Origin: Cloeon dipterum
Taxonomy: Eukaryota > Arthropoda > Insecta > Ephemeroptera > Baetidae
Reading direction: 5' to 3'
Assembly: GCF_949628265.1 (NCBI RefSeq)
Contig: NC_088789.1
Location: forward strand, 11,586,886 to 11,650,885
DNA: 64,000 nt
Positions 12,878 to 23,716 of the stretch are shown here, in pieces. The notes under the pieces were generated by a model. The model was given only the letters and a program-made list of their open reading frames with translations. It was not told the DNA's origin and searched no databases. The stretch's first letter is position 1; each line of letters begins with the position of its first letter. A program made the translations under genes and the position numbers.

Positions 12878-13353
12878 ATGGGCCTCCTCGCAAAGATAAT
12901 TAGCGAAATATTTGAAAATTCCGGCTCGCAAAGGCCAACGCACATGGCGGACGAGTCTACTGCAGTCGGCATGAATTCGGGACTTGCTTGCCAAGAAAAC
13001 GTTATCAACGTATGTGTAAATTGTGTTTGTAATTCGCAAATCAAGTTGTATGCTTACGAAAGTGACAGAAGCGTGGATGAGTTTGGTGATTTCACTCCTT
13101 TGATGTTGATAAGAGAGGATCAAGTTGCCGACAGTGCTTATCGAGCAAATCCAGGAGGTCCACTATGTAGCAGTAGCAGGAGAAGTAAGTTTTGAAATTG
13201 GTGCCGCTTTTTTAATCACACCTATGGCTGCTGGTTGTACGTCAAGTAGCGCCTCTATCGAGAAATTGGCAAACTAAATTCATATGATCGTCTAACCCGT
13301 CTAACCGATTTCTTACAGTCCGTCCAGTAAATTCTGTTCTGTACATCCTATAA
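12878..13353 (+). CDS. Small two-exon gene of unknown function (113 aa)
   Basis: Exon 1 is 12878-13184 and exon 2 is 13319-13353. The donor is gtaagt and the acceptor ttacag; phases match and the frame closes with TAA. The start context is AAAAATGG. Poly(A) signals follow at once (AATAAA at 13380). The product begins MGLLAKIISEIFENSG and contains a Cys cluster (NVCVNCVCNS) in the middle. The acidic patch SDRSVDEFGDF follows, and the end is basic (SSSRRIRP). No signal peptide or membrane segment is clear. I do not recognise the family. The evidence for a real gene is the clean splice pair that ends in a stop just before a poly(A) signal. An unspliced reading would run only a few codons further. 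Confidence 0.5.
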
Positions 13354-13800
13354 AATATTATTTTAATTGCTAATATTTTAATAAATACATAAATAAATTA
13401 AGTAAATCTTCTTTTCTTCAACTCATATTAATTTCAATGCATAAATTATTTTAAATTGCGAAAAATGGACTTAATAACTTAATCGCGAGTAGAATTATAG
13501 TTTATCTTTTAACCGGTTTAAAAGTTTAGTTTAACGCGACCGCAGCGCCGTGCAGCGCTACACTCACTACACAATACGATCTGCGTCTGCGCCATGCTAT
13601 GCATGTACATTGCGGAGAATATTGGAAGCTCAAACAACGCGACTGACTTATTCTTCTCGATTCCCTTTTACACGAGTTAGTAGATCAACAATCCTGAAAA
13701 CAACGATTTTTTGCGGAAACGTTCGTGTTTTCTACTTTGGGTTAGCTTTGTTCTAAACCACTGGAAAAACCAGCGATACGTTTTTCTATTACACCGCAAG
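13354..13800. other. 3' end of the small gene and 5' region of POLDIP3
   Basis: The first 60 bases hold repeated AATAAA-type poly(A) signals. The remainder is the likely POLDIP3 promoter and 5' UTR; an arthropod-like initiator is not obvious. Confidence 0.35.
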
Positions 13801-15912
13801 ATGAACCAGACTTTGGACGATATCATTAGAAATAAGAGGCTCGTTTCTAGAGGAGGGTAAGTTTGGGAAGCAAAACTAAACAAACCGCTACAGTTTGTTT
13901 TGAATTTTACACCTATTTCCTATCATAAATGTAATAGTTGGCCAGCATTAGGGTTACCTGCTAAGTTAGCATTTTAATTCGATGAATTTATCAAGTTATT
14001 TCTTCTGCAGCGGCATGAAACCTAAATTCAACACTGTGCGAAACACCGGTGGTGTTGGAGCGACAAAGAAGCTTGGACGAGCCATGCAAACGAAGACCAG
14101 TCCTGTTGGCCCTGCTCCTTCGATTGCAAGCAGACTTGGTGATGCCAGGATGAAGATCATTGCCAAAAAACGACAGAATTTGGTAGATGCCAGGGATCAG
14201 CTGAATGAAATCGCCAGACAGGGTGATGCTAGAGAGAAACTGATCATGATTCGGGCCAAGAAAACCGCAGGAAACCCAGGAAAACCCAAATCGCTCTTCA
14301 CGAAAGCCTTGGGTGGTCTTAAAAAAAGCCCTGTTAACAATAAACCAGGGGTAAGAATTTATTGAGATTGGGGTAATTTGATAATTGCCTGAATGATGTA
14401 TCCTGAAAACTCAGACTAGTATTTATTTAACGCATCCCTTTATACATATCTATTATTTCAGGCTCAAGGATTTGTGACGAAAAGGCAAAAGAAGCCAGTG
14501 CCACTCAAAGCCCTCACCAGAACAGTTTACCAAGACGTTGAACCTAGAAACTACCTTCAAATCGGCAGGCTTGGACAATCGCAGTCGCTGCATGATATTG
14601 ATGTTGATGCTTACAATGGTAAGACCATCTTTCCGCTTTTTGTAATAGAGTTCTAGTGAATTTAGTAACTTCATAATTATTGCAGTATTAGCCATGGAAA
14701 ATCAAACCTTTGCGTTGAGATATTATGGCACTAAAAAGTGGTTGTTTTCTATAAATATTTTTGAGCCATACCTTTTGCTCAACAGTTACCAATCTAGTCC
14801 ATCAAAGACTTAATAATTATCAATTTAAAAATAAAGTGTCAAAAGATGTGAAAGTTAAATATATTTTTGTTTTTTATGTGATTAGACCTGGACGCTGTAG
14901 AAAGAAGACCATCTCCAAGGAGCAGCAGAGAGCGCCTTCCTGATTACGATGAGCTACTTGCCATGTACGCCAGGAACAAGCTGCAACGTGCTGAACCGCA
15001 ACCCCTCAGACGCACTGCCTCCACGAGCCAACCTCTGTTCAGGAAAAGCAGTTCTTCCGGCATGAGGATGGACCAATATTACAAGGCAGATTCAGAAGAG
15101 GGAGAAGAGGAGGAAATCGATGATATGGAGATTGAGGAGGAGCACCCTCCGTCAAGAAGCAAGTTCGTGAGCAGGACCATCCAAGCTAAGCCTCAGTCGT
15201 CCAATATGTTCAGACGGGTGCAGCAGTCTTCCTCGTCTGCGTCTGCCTCCAGATCGTAAGTATTATTCATTTTCAAGGGGAAAGTTGCTTCATGTGCTTC
15301 CTTCAGCAGCCACACTAGCTACAAGAAGACTAGCCAAGCAGGATACCGCGTCCGTATTTCCAACCTTGCTGCAAGTGTCACAAAAGACGACATTATGGTC
15401 AGTTGAATTTGCAGTTATTCTTAATCAGCACTCTCTTTGTAGCTTATATAAATTAAAGTGAGCTGTTATACATAACTAGCGCAAACTAACTGTAATTTTG
15501 GACCTTTTTAATGCATTCTAGTTGCGGAATGAACAGTATGCTCTATGCTCCTTATTAACTTTATCAGATGAGATTTTTTCAGTGAATTTTACGTCTTAAG
15601 GATGGAGGTCAATTGATATTAAAGATTTTGGGTTATAATTATTTGCTTAACATTATGTATATATGCTCTCGTAGAATTGGGTAGTTTATGAACTTAAATT
15701 CATATTTTGTATGTGTGAATCATGATTTTAAATGTGTATTTTAGGAGCTCTTCTCGGACCCTGGACCTCTATATTCATGGGACCTCTTGCATGGAGGCAT
15801 CGCCGAGGTCTACTACAAAAAGCGTGACGATGCTATCAATGCCGTAGATGTCTACCATAAACGCTTGCTTGATGGGCAGCCCATGGCTGTTACGTTCTAT
15901 GATCAGCATTAG
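13801..15912 (+). CDS. POLDIP3: POLDIP3 / SKAR homologue, RRM mRNA-export and translation adaptor
   Basis: Exons 13801-13856, 14011-14350, 14462-14618, 14886-15255, 15307-15397 and 15745-15912 join in phase to 393 residues. The N-terminus (MNQTLDDIIRNKR) matches the short conserved 'LD-x-x-I-R-x-K-R' start of SKAR-type proteins. Three DAR repeats follow (GDARMKI, VDARDQL, GDAREKL), a hallmark of the family. The middle is a Ser-rich, acidic disordered stretch (GEEEEIDDMEIEEE). The C-terminal RRM runs from RVRISNLAASVTKDDIMELF to the stop, with YSWDLLHGGIAEVYYKKRDDAI matching the mammalian RRM. It is known as an S6K1 substrate bound to the exon-junction complex in the nucleus. Unlike the human protein it ends directly after the RRM (LDGQPMAVTFYDQH). 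Poly(A) signal AATAAA is at 15952. Exon 5 has tandem acceptors. Confidence 0.92.
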
Positions 15913-15951
15913 TGTTGTACCGGTTAACTTCAATGAAAGCAGATCAGTGTG

Positions 15952-15957
15952 AATAAA
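15952..15957 (+). terminator. Poly(A) signal of POLDIP3
   Basis: AATAAA lies 40 bases past the stop codon. The 474 bases between this stop and the convergent calpain stop (16386) hold only the two 3' UTRs; a reverse-strand AATAAA at 16145-16150 could serve the calpain gene. Confidence 0.65.
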
Positions 15958-16385
15958 GTGTTAGTAGAGCGAAATGATCTGACATCTGAACTATCTATCA
16001 CTGCTCCAACGCATGTAAGATTGAATTTTGTACTTGCTAAAGTTTACGATTCGCATCACTTTATAATGCAGTTTTTTTGTCATAATTCAACATGTCCGGG
16101 ATAATAAATTCATTTAGCTAACTTGCATTTAAAACTAGTTTGTTTTTATTTTGAAAACAATATATCATATATAGTCTGTTAGTATCTAGCAAGCCTATGA
16201 ATTTGTGAAAATAATATTTTTGTTGTGCATGTAGACCAGTCTTCTTAACACATTTTCCTTTTTCAAAGGTTAGTCATGCTTTTATCCAATCACATAGTTT
16301 TTCATTTAAGTAACTAGCTATAAAATTCACAAATATAATATGTTAGTCACAAAATCAATATATAGAGAAGGGTTACAACAAATCA

Positions 16386-19300
16386 CTATATAGCATTCAG
16401 ATCATCTTCAGTGGTAACCTCCAAGACAAGTATGCCTCTAACAGCTTCATCTTCATACCCTGGCAAGACTAAGTCTGCCCTGACGATTGTCGGTTGGTGG
16501 TTGACAGGGGCGAGAATTTTAACTTGTCCCAGGAGCACGCCAGGCAATAGCGGCCGGTGGCTGTACACCTTGGCCGTGAGAGGAACGGCAGGTGTCCGTC
16601 GGTAGAAGACAAAGGAGTCTTCCCATGCCGGATTTGAGTCATGGTCCACGTAATCAGTGTGTGCGCTGGCACCCTCGCATTTAATCACACAGTAAGGGTT
16701 GCACTCTAAGAAAAGATTTATTTTAAATAAATGCATAAGGTTGTGAGAAATATTTACTGTAAAAGCGACTATGGAATTTCAAATCTTCAGCTCCCTTCAC
16801 TGAGACGACAGTTATATTTTTTACATCACTGGAAAAATATTGCCGCCAGTTTTTTGCTGGCAAATCCTTGTCCGCAAAACTGTAATATTATAGTAAAAAT
16901 TAGTTACAATAAGAAAAAAGATAGGGAAGACACTGACAAGAATTTGCAGCATTCTGTGACAAAGCACCGCAGTAAAAAGTTGTGTTTGGTAACGTTGAGT
17001 TGGGCAGAGGAGATCGGAGGAGCAGCATCAGTTTGGGCCACAATCAGGTATCTGCCACGCGCCAAGTGGCATTGAGTGTTTACTTCTCTTTTTGAGGAAG
17101 GCTCGACAGTCAACACAGAACTGTGGCCAAGAAGTGAGTGGATTCGGTACTTTCGGTTTTTTTCAACCTGCAACAACAGTAAAACAGTGTAACGCCTGGT
17201 TTGAAAAAAATCATATTTCTTGAAAAGAATGCTGGATTTAAAAAAAAATATTTAATCTACTTTCATGTCGTAGCACGTTTTGCTGCAAATTACTTCAAAT
17301 TCCAATATGATTGATATGCAATAGATTGATTAAAAATTAAACATTTTCAAATTTGAATAGCATTGAACTGAGCTCTTATTTTCGGCATGCGTGTTTCATT
17401 TAATTTAACCATATATACTGAACTAATATAGTCTAGTTGTCAATAACTTGCTCCTGACAGACTTACTTTTATTAAGTATATTTTTCTTAAGTAAAAATTT
17501 TATAAAATGTTAAAAATTAGAAACCAATTTAACTGATCAGTAATTATTAAGATATATTTTTATCCTTTCCATTTTACTAAGATAAAAAAGATAGTAAAAT
17601 AACAATCACAAATCAGATTGATGTCAGTCAAGTTAAAATTATGGTGGTAGATACCATGGTTCGCAAATGGTAGTAAGCCACCATGTGTTTTAGCGTTTTT
17701 ATCCAGAAACTAGAAAATTTAAAATATAGATGAACAATTTTACTACAATCCCATCGGTCTATCTACTCCTTTCTTTCAGCGTAGTTAAGTTGGATTTACC
17801 TTGAAAACAGATAAACCAATGGATGGATAGTCCTGGCTTTCCAAGGTGATGCTAGGACACTGAAGGAGCTGAATTACCACATCAGCCCCCTTTTCCGCAC
17901 TAATGTCCAGGATGAACTGTGGATTGTTCAGAAGATCATGTGATGGTGTCGAAGGTAATGATGAATGTCCATTTCGTCCTCTATTAAAACTCTTGTCCCA
18001 CACACCGGTGATCTCATTTTGACGCCAATTCTGCTCGCCAAGAATGCAAGCCAGAGGCGCGCCAGAAGTTCCCAAAATCCGACAAACGCAGAGCTCTCCA
18101 AACTGGGTAGCAAAATCTTCAGCAGGAATCCTGAGAAGAAATTTTGGTTTCAATTTATATTATTCATAGGAAAAAATTACCAAAATTCTCTGTCATTATC
18201 CACTTCAAGGCCCAATTTTTGACGGTCTACATCTGAAAGCCTGGCCCACTCTGGCACTTTGGACAGCATTTGAGTTAAATGCTTGTGAGTGAATACAAAA
18301 TCCTGCTGTTCTGAAGAACCACCTGCTTCCCTAGGACAAAAAAATTGTTAGGACCACATAATACACATAAGAAATTATTATAAAACTTACTCTTTCACTT
18401 CAACCACTGATCCATTCTGTGTAGTCTTATCCACAACAGCAGGATTGCACAGCCGCAGCAATATTACTTTTTCTTTTCCCCTGTAAATGTCATTACTTAA
18501 AAAACCTTAACTCAATTTTAAGATAGTGTAGTACTTCAGAATTCCTTTTAAGGTAGAATTTTCTAGATGTATTCGTTTAACAGAAATAATGAGGTATGGT
18601 TGGTTTAAAACTAATCCAAGTGATGTTCGATCTGACGATTCTTCTTCCAGGGTCTAAGAAAAAAATCATAAACCCTTTTACCCTAACTATCATTGAACTT
18701 CACCTCTTTGCGAACGTAAGCTGTCACAAGTGTCTGATGGGCAAGCTCTGACTTGAGTTTCATAAACAGCTGCCAAAAGCTTCCATCCTGGTCATCAGCA
18801 TAGGCTGTTTCTCCTCCCATCTGATCCACTTTTGTTGGGACAGACCATATCTCTGACACTCCTCCAGTTAAATCCACCAACACATCTGCCAGGGTAACGC
18901 TCTTCAGGGCTGCATAAGACCCAAGCAACCTGCTCAAAAGTTTAAGTTGAATATTGAAAATTCAGCGCATAGGAGAAGAACAAACTTTGCATAAGCTTTT
19001 TCCAATAAAGAAGGCCACCATTCATTCTTGCATGAGCTCTGGGTACAAACTAGGTCACCATCCAACACAGGGAGGAGGTCATCAATGACGACATCATACC
19101 ATAACCCACGATACCACAATCTGAAGTGGAAAACTCCAGGATGATGGGGTGTATTCTCTTCACTCCAGCATTGTAAACGATATTGAGGCACGACCTGAGG
19201 ACGTGTAAAATGATAAATTCATTAAAAGGATTAAAAGCTACTCATATACAAATGGATAATCAGAAGTAGATAATCATACCCAGTGCCACAAATGCGGTCG

Positions 19301-19662
19301 ATGAGCCAAAAGAGTGAGAGCAGAGGAAATCCACGCGGGGGACAAAATTCCAGCCGTAGCTGTGTGCTCTCCAACGAGTCCAGCAACCAGCAGGGGAGAT
19401 TCACACAATTCCTGTTTGTAGAGAAAACATTGTTATTAATGATTAGAAAATTCTATGCTGATGCATCTCATACATGAGGTCGTTTCCATTCAATGTTGCG
19501 GGGAATGTCAGTGCCAGTTGTGAGGATGGAGTCGGACGCTGGGAATTTGAGGTCTTTGAAGTGTAAATAGTGTGTTAAATTGAGATAACGTTTTCGGATT
19601 TTAGAATAATTTTGGCCTCTGTACTTTTTTACGCAAGATTTCTTGCTAAACATACACCCCAT
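16386..19662 (-). CDS. Calpain of the CAPN5/CAPN6 type lacking catalytic Cys and His (pseudoprotease)
   Basis: Eleven exons on the minus strand: 19474-19662, 19280-19411, 18986-19194, 18704-18929, 18535-18653, 18391-18480, 18181-18330, 17800-18130, 16938-17167, 16758-16879, 16386-16705. All phases agree, giving 705 residues. Order: acylation-like N-terminus (MGCMFSKK), CysPc core (about 64-370), domain III/C2L (about 370-560), C-terminal C2 domain (about 580-705, [10 protein letters not shown]). There is no EF-hand domain, so it is of the CAPN5/6/TRA-3 class. The catalytic loop normally QVGNCWF reads ILSPAWI, placing Ala89 at the Cys. The normal GHAY reads NQPY, placing Gln270 at the His. Asn304 is kept (RLCNP), but the following Trp-Gly is lost. 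Known CAPN6 is also inactive and binds microtubules; a regulatory or scaffold role is my inference. The gene is head-to-head with Spc24 and tail-to-tail with POLDIP3. Confidence 0.9.
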
Positions 19663-19963
19663 GGTCGAAGACACACCGACTTTAGTTAGGTAAAAAGTAA
19701 AAACAGTTTTACATTCCTGAAGTCTTGCTCACCCGGCAACTTTTTTAAGGCTCGCGCGCATATTCTATTTATAAAATTTTCAGCCAATTGGCTGAAGCCG
19801 CTGTCACTTTCTTCTTCCCGCTAAACACGACTATGTGTTTGAAAACCCAGCCGGCTAGCGAACCCGAGCGAACCCTTTGCAAAATTGGCAAAATTGTTCT
19901 TCTTGTTGTTTTCCTTTAACACAGTTTCGAGCAGGATTTCTTCGTTTCCAGACCGTGACGAAA
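19663..19963. promoter_or_regulatory. Shared divergent promoter region of the calpain and Spc24
   Basis: Only 301 bases separate the two start codons on opposite strands, so both 5' UTRs and core promoters must lie here unless distal 5' exons exist. The segment contains a TATTTATAA-like word near 19770 and an ATTGGCT inverted CCAAT-like word near 19788. These are weak motifs and the call rests on geometry. Confidence 0.5.
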
Positions 19964-21130
19964 ATGAACATGGACACAGGTGACACAGAAGGATTGGATA
20001 GAATTCGAAAACAAGCTTTCAAAAAGGAAGAAGCTAGTAAATCTATGATTAAACTAAGCTTCAGTGTCATTGAGCAGTTCAATAGAATTTCTACCGAGGC
20101 CAGTGGTATTAGCACTCAAATGAAAGGTATCATTATTTAGTATAATGTGCATAATGTGTATGTAAGTTTAAGAAGTAAGTGTAAGTTTGTTATTTAACTC
20201 GCGAATTTTACGTTTTATGTCGTACTCTCTTCGCTCACTTAACACTTCTCGCACTGATGGGAAGAATCAAAGTTATTGCCCTATTCTACCGAGAAGTGTG
20301 AGTCCCATTTAAATTTAAATTAGGAAAGTAAAGTATCATAACGCTAAAACATTTAAGTCATTAGAAAAGCAGTGATAGTATTCAATTCAATTTCAAATGG
20401 TGATCCGATTATATTATTGTTTATTTTTTAATAATTTTACGAGCGTTTTAAATGATATATTATAATAAAATATTTGGCTGATATATTTGTCTTTTTTTCG
20501 CAGAGGTTCAAGAGAAAATTGACAAAAACGTGATCACATTCAACAAAGAAATGGCTGCATTCAAAGGAGTTACAGACGCAGAGATGAAGATGGAAGACAG
20601 GGACAGAAAAATTGAATCTGATTTTGTATGATTTAGTTTATCACATATTTTCAAGCAATCATTGTGGTAATGTCTTTTTTAATTTTAGAATCATGCTGCT
20701 CAATCTATTGAGAACTGTAAGGAAGAAATTGAAAAATTGAAGAGCGAAATGTTGCAATTTGACGAGGTCGTTAAACGTAAAGAAACAGATTCATTGGCAA
20801 AAGTGGATAGTTACCGGTAAGAAATTCTTTAAAGTCTACACATTAACACAACCCACTTCAATATGAGTGTATTTTACAGAAAGATTGTCAAGCTATTATC
20901 GGAATATACTGGTGTCTATTGGGACTTTGACAGCTGCCGGGACGGAAAGTTGAGAGGATGTAAGATGAAAACAATATTTTCTATCTCAATAGACTTAATT
21001 CTCCTTTTCTCTAGATGTCAAATGCAAGTCGCTCTCAAGAATCCGACCTTTTGAGCTAGAGCTAACAGAAGATAAAGGCAAACAAACTCGTGAGTTGTGG
21101 TCAATCATTGAGGACCTCAACACTAAATAG
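19964..21130 (+). CDS. Kinetochore protein Spc24-like (NDC80 complex)
   Basis: Exons 19964-20126, 20504-20625, 20689-20816, 20880-20959 and 21015-21130 join in phase to 202 residues, close to the usual Spc24 length. Residues about 20-140 are a charged heptad-rich coiled coil. The C-terminal globular part reads YRKIVKLLSEYTGVYWDFD, then GKLRGYV, then RPFELEL and ELWSIIEDL. This matches the Spc24 order W-D-[YF], G-x-[VL]-[KR]-G, P-x-x-L, L-W-x-[LI]. Spc24 pairs with Spc25 to anchor the NDC80 complex on the Mis12 complex at the inner kinetochore. The start chosen is ATGAACATGGAC; an upstream in-frame ATG at 19877 has no family support. Spc25 is the main alternative but fits the C-terminus less well. 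Confidence 0.75.
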
Positions 21131-21369
21131 CGTTGTAGCTTTAAAAGTGAGTGATCTCCCACAGAGCATTATTTTTAAAAATTTGGTCGCAATTGAAACT
21201 TCTAAATCACGGTCTAAGATAAAAGCTAATTTATGATTGAAATTCCTATATTTATTTATTGTGTTATATCATGGTCATTATTTGCACGTTCGTTGTTACA
21301 TCAGTTAATCCAAGCTTTAAATTTGTGTGTTGTGCAAGGCAGCGTTTCATATTATCGTCTCGTCGGCTA

Positions 21370-21375
21370 AATAAA
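21370..21375 (+). terminator. Candidate poly(A) signal for Spc24
   Basis: AATAAA 240 bases past the Spc24 stop, in the 316-base gap to the convergent SHPK stop. The reverse-strand TTTATT near 21252 could serve SHPK, so the two 3' UTRs probably overlap. Confidence 0.4.
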
Positions 21376-21446
21376 TTTATGCAATCTGTTTACTGCTAGG
21401 CTACACAGCACCTATATTGATAACGCTTAAAACGCGAAGGTTGAGC

Positions 21447-23716
21447 TTAAACATGAAGCAGCCTAGAAAGTCCAGCTCCTAAAGCTGCATCTCCACCAGT
21501 CAGCACTTCTAATGGCAATGCGTACTGTTTGCTGACCTCACTCTGCAGGACAGGGTTTCTGGTTAGAGCAGATCCAACACCCACTATCCTGTCTACTCCG
21601 TGTGAAACCAAAAATTCCTTAGGCATCATTCTAAAATATGTCAAATTTATCATAAAACTTGTCTTATTAATCCATTCGGTGAACTCACTTGAGTAGGTTA
21701 GCAATAATGCCCTGACAAAGAGCCCTAGTCACGCATCCTAGTCCTAGATTGCTCTGGTCAATGTTGGAAACGGTGCCCCTCACTTCCGGGTTGTGCCTTT
21801 CTCCTAGCAGAGTGGGCGTTATTTCTAGTGTTGTGGACTCGTGTGCAGCCCCAAGGTCCAGAATGCGTGTCCAAACTTTATCTGCAATTCAAAGATAGTA
21901 ATGCACCAGCTGCTCTTGCGTAACTTTGTGTCCTACCTTGCGGAACGCTAAATCCGAGCTCCTGCGCCCACTGCTGCAAAATTTTGACAAACAAAGCCAA
22001 ACTATTGCCTCCATTAAGCGAAGCCGCTACAGCCAAATACTGCCCATCAAAGTAAGGGAAGTATTGCACGGATGATATGCTCTCATCTAACACATTTATT
22101 TCCGTTCTAACATTAACTGGCTTAAGAATCTCAGCTCAAATTACCTGCTAATTTGTTTTCTAGTTGGAATTCCTTTTGCATCACAAAGCCAAGCTGGCCC
22201 GAGGTAGAAATATTCATTACTGCATCAAAGCCAGGCCTAACTAGGTTGGCAAAAACAGAGCATTGGAGATCGCCCAGAGCGGCTCCTAGAATTTTGATGA
22301 TGTCAACTGGTGGGCAATCTGCTCAATTTGTCTTCATGCATATTGAACGCACGTTGGTGTTAAATAATTATGAGGAAACCAAGGGGCACTGAGACGATTT
22401 AAAATATCAATATCAAACGAAACCACTTGTTGGGAAAACGTACCACCAAAATTAAATATTCATTAGAAAAATGACTTGTCCCTGCGGGAATCATTGTTTG
22501 GAAAGCATTCAAATAAAGTTCGTTTCCTAAATTTAGATATCTAAATCAGTTCATTCAGTGGAATCAATCTACTGACACATGGCAATCATGAGCTTGGATA
22601 AAAGAAGGTTATAGGAGATATCAAATTTCATTTAAGTAATTTTAGAGGACATTAAAAATCTAATGCACCACAAAACGGGTTTATGTTTGATGCCCTGTCA
22701 TAGCATTTGCACTGCTCCCTTATTACTATAATTTTTCTTCTCCGCAAAACGGCTACCCACAAGTTTTATTAGAAAAATAGAAAAAAACGCACCGACAGGG
22801 GTCCCAGCCGGAATGCCAAGCCAAGCCTGTTTCAGAGTTCCGGCTACTCCTCCAGCTGGAATGACCTTTGGAAGAAAATGGACGGGAAAACCAGCTTCCT
22901 GAAGAAGCTCTTTATTCCACTGGGCGGAAACGCAGTTAAAATAGCCCCAGCTGGCAGCGTTCTGCACAGACATAACGGGCTCGTCCAACTGGCAGAGCAT
23001 TGCCACAATCAGATCCTGCCAGAATTTATAATTACTCGCGTGATGCATGCCAAATATTGCGAATTAAGCCTTGCCATGATTGTTCCAGCCCGATTGTACT
23101 TTTCGAGTCGCTCCGGTTTATTTCTGGCCATCCAGAAAAGCGTGGGTATTCCAAAGCCGGAGCTCATGCCCAGGTGGCTGTCAGGGTGGGGCAGAGATGC
23201 CAGAAAGGCTGGGGTGCACCGATTGTCCTGCCAAGTGTACACTGCCGAGACAGATCCAGACGCTTGTGTGCTCAGTTCCAATCTCTCTGAAATTATCACC
23301 AGCAACGCTCGCATAATTTGAGTGCGGAAATAAATTTTAAATGTCACCTCCTTGGTAACCCCACGCGCTGCCTTGCTTCCACAAAACCACCCCGTGCATT
23401 TGCCCGCATACCCCGATGCTGGTGATCAGCTTCAACTTGTCTCGAGGCAGTCGCGAAACACATCCGTGAAACGCTGACGCAATTCGGGCCGCATCCTGAA
23501 ATGTGACATTTATTTGTTTTCACTCTTCGGGCAGCTGGATAAATGAAAGTTTCAGCAGACTTGTTTATTTCCTGCCGCTGGACCCAATTCGCTTGGGCAA
23601 TCGGCACGCGTGTCTTTCGTCTGTCGGGCTATTGGCTTTTTCGTTGATATATCGATGAGATTCACTTTTACTGACGTCGTGCCGATGTCGACACCCAGCA
23701 CGTATTCTGCTGACAT
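21447..23716 (-). CDS. SHPK: Sedoheptulokinase (FGGY carbohydrate kinase)
   Basis: Eight minus-strand exons (23561-23716, 23348-23495, 23075-23286, 22793-23015, 22145-22285, 21937-22116, 21689-21881, 21447-21630) give 478 residues, the usual SHPK size. It phosphorylates sedoheptulose to sedoheptulose 7-phosphate, feeding the non-oxidative pentose phosphate pathway in the cytosol. Visible motifs are the N-terminal phosphate-binding loop GVDIGTTSVKV, GQMHGVVLW, the substrate segment TWQDNR, GDLQCSVFA with the probable catalytic Asp, VAASLNGGN, LGERHNP, the adenosine region GVGSALTRNPVL and the second phosphate loop GGDAALGAGL. All key motifs look intact. Exon 3 ends at a GC rather than GT donor before a 59-base intron. 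It lies tail-to-tail with Spc24, 316 bases between stops. Confidence 0.94.
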
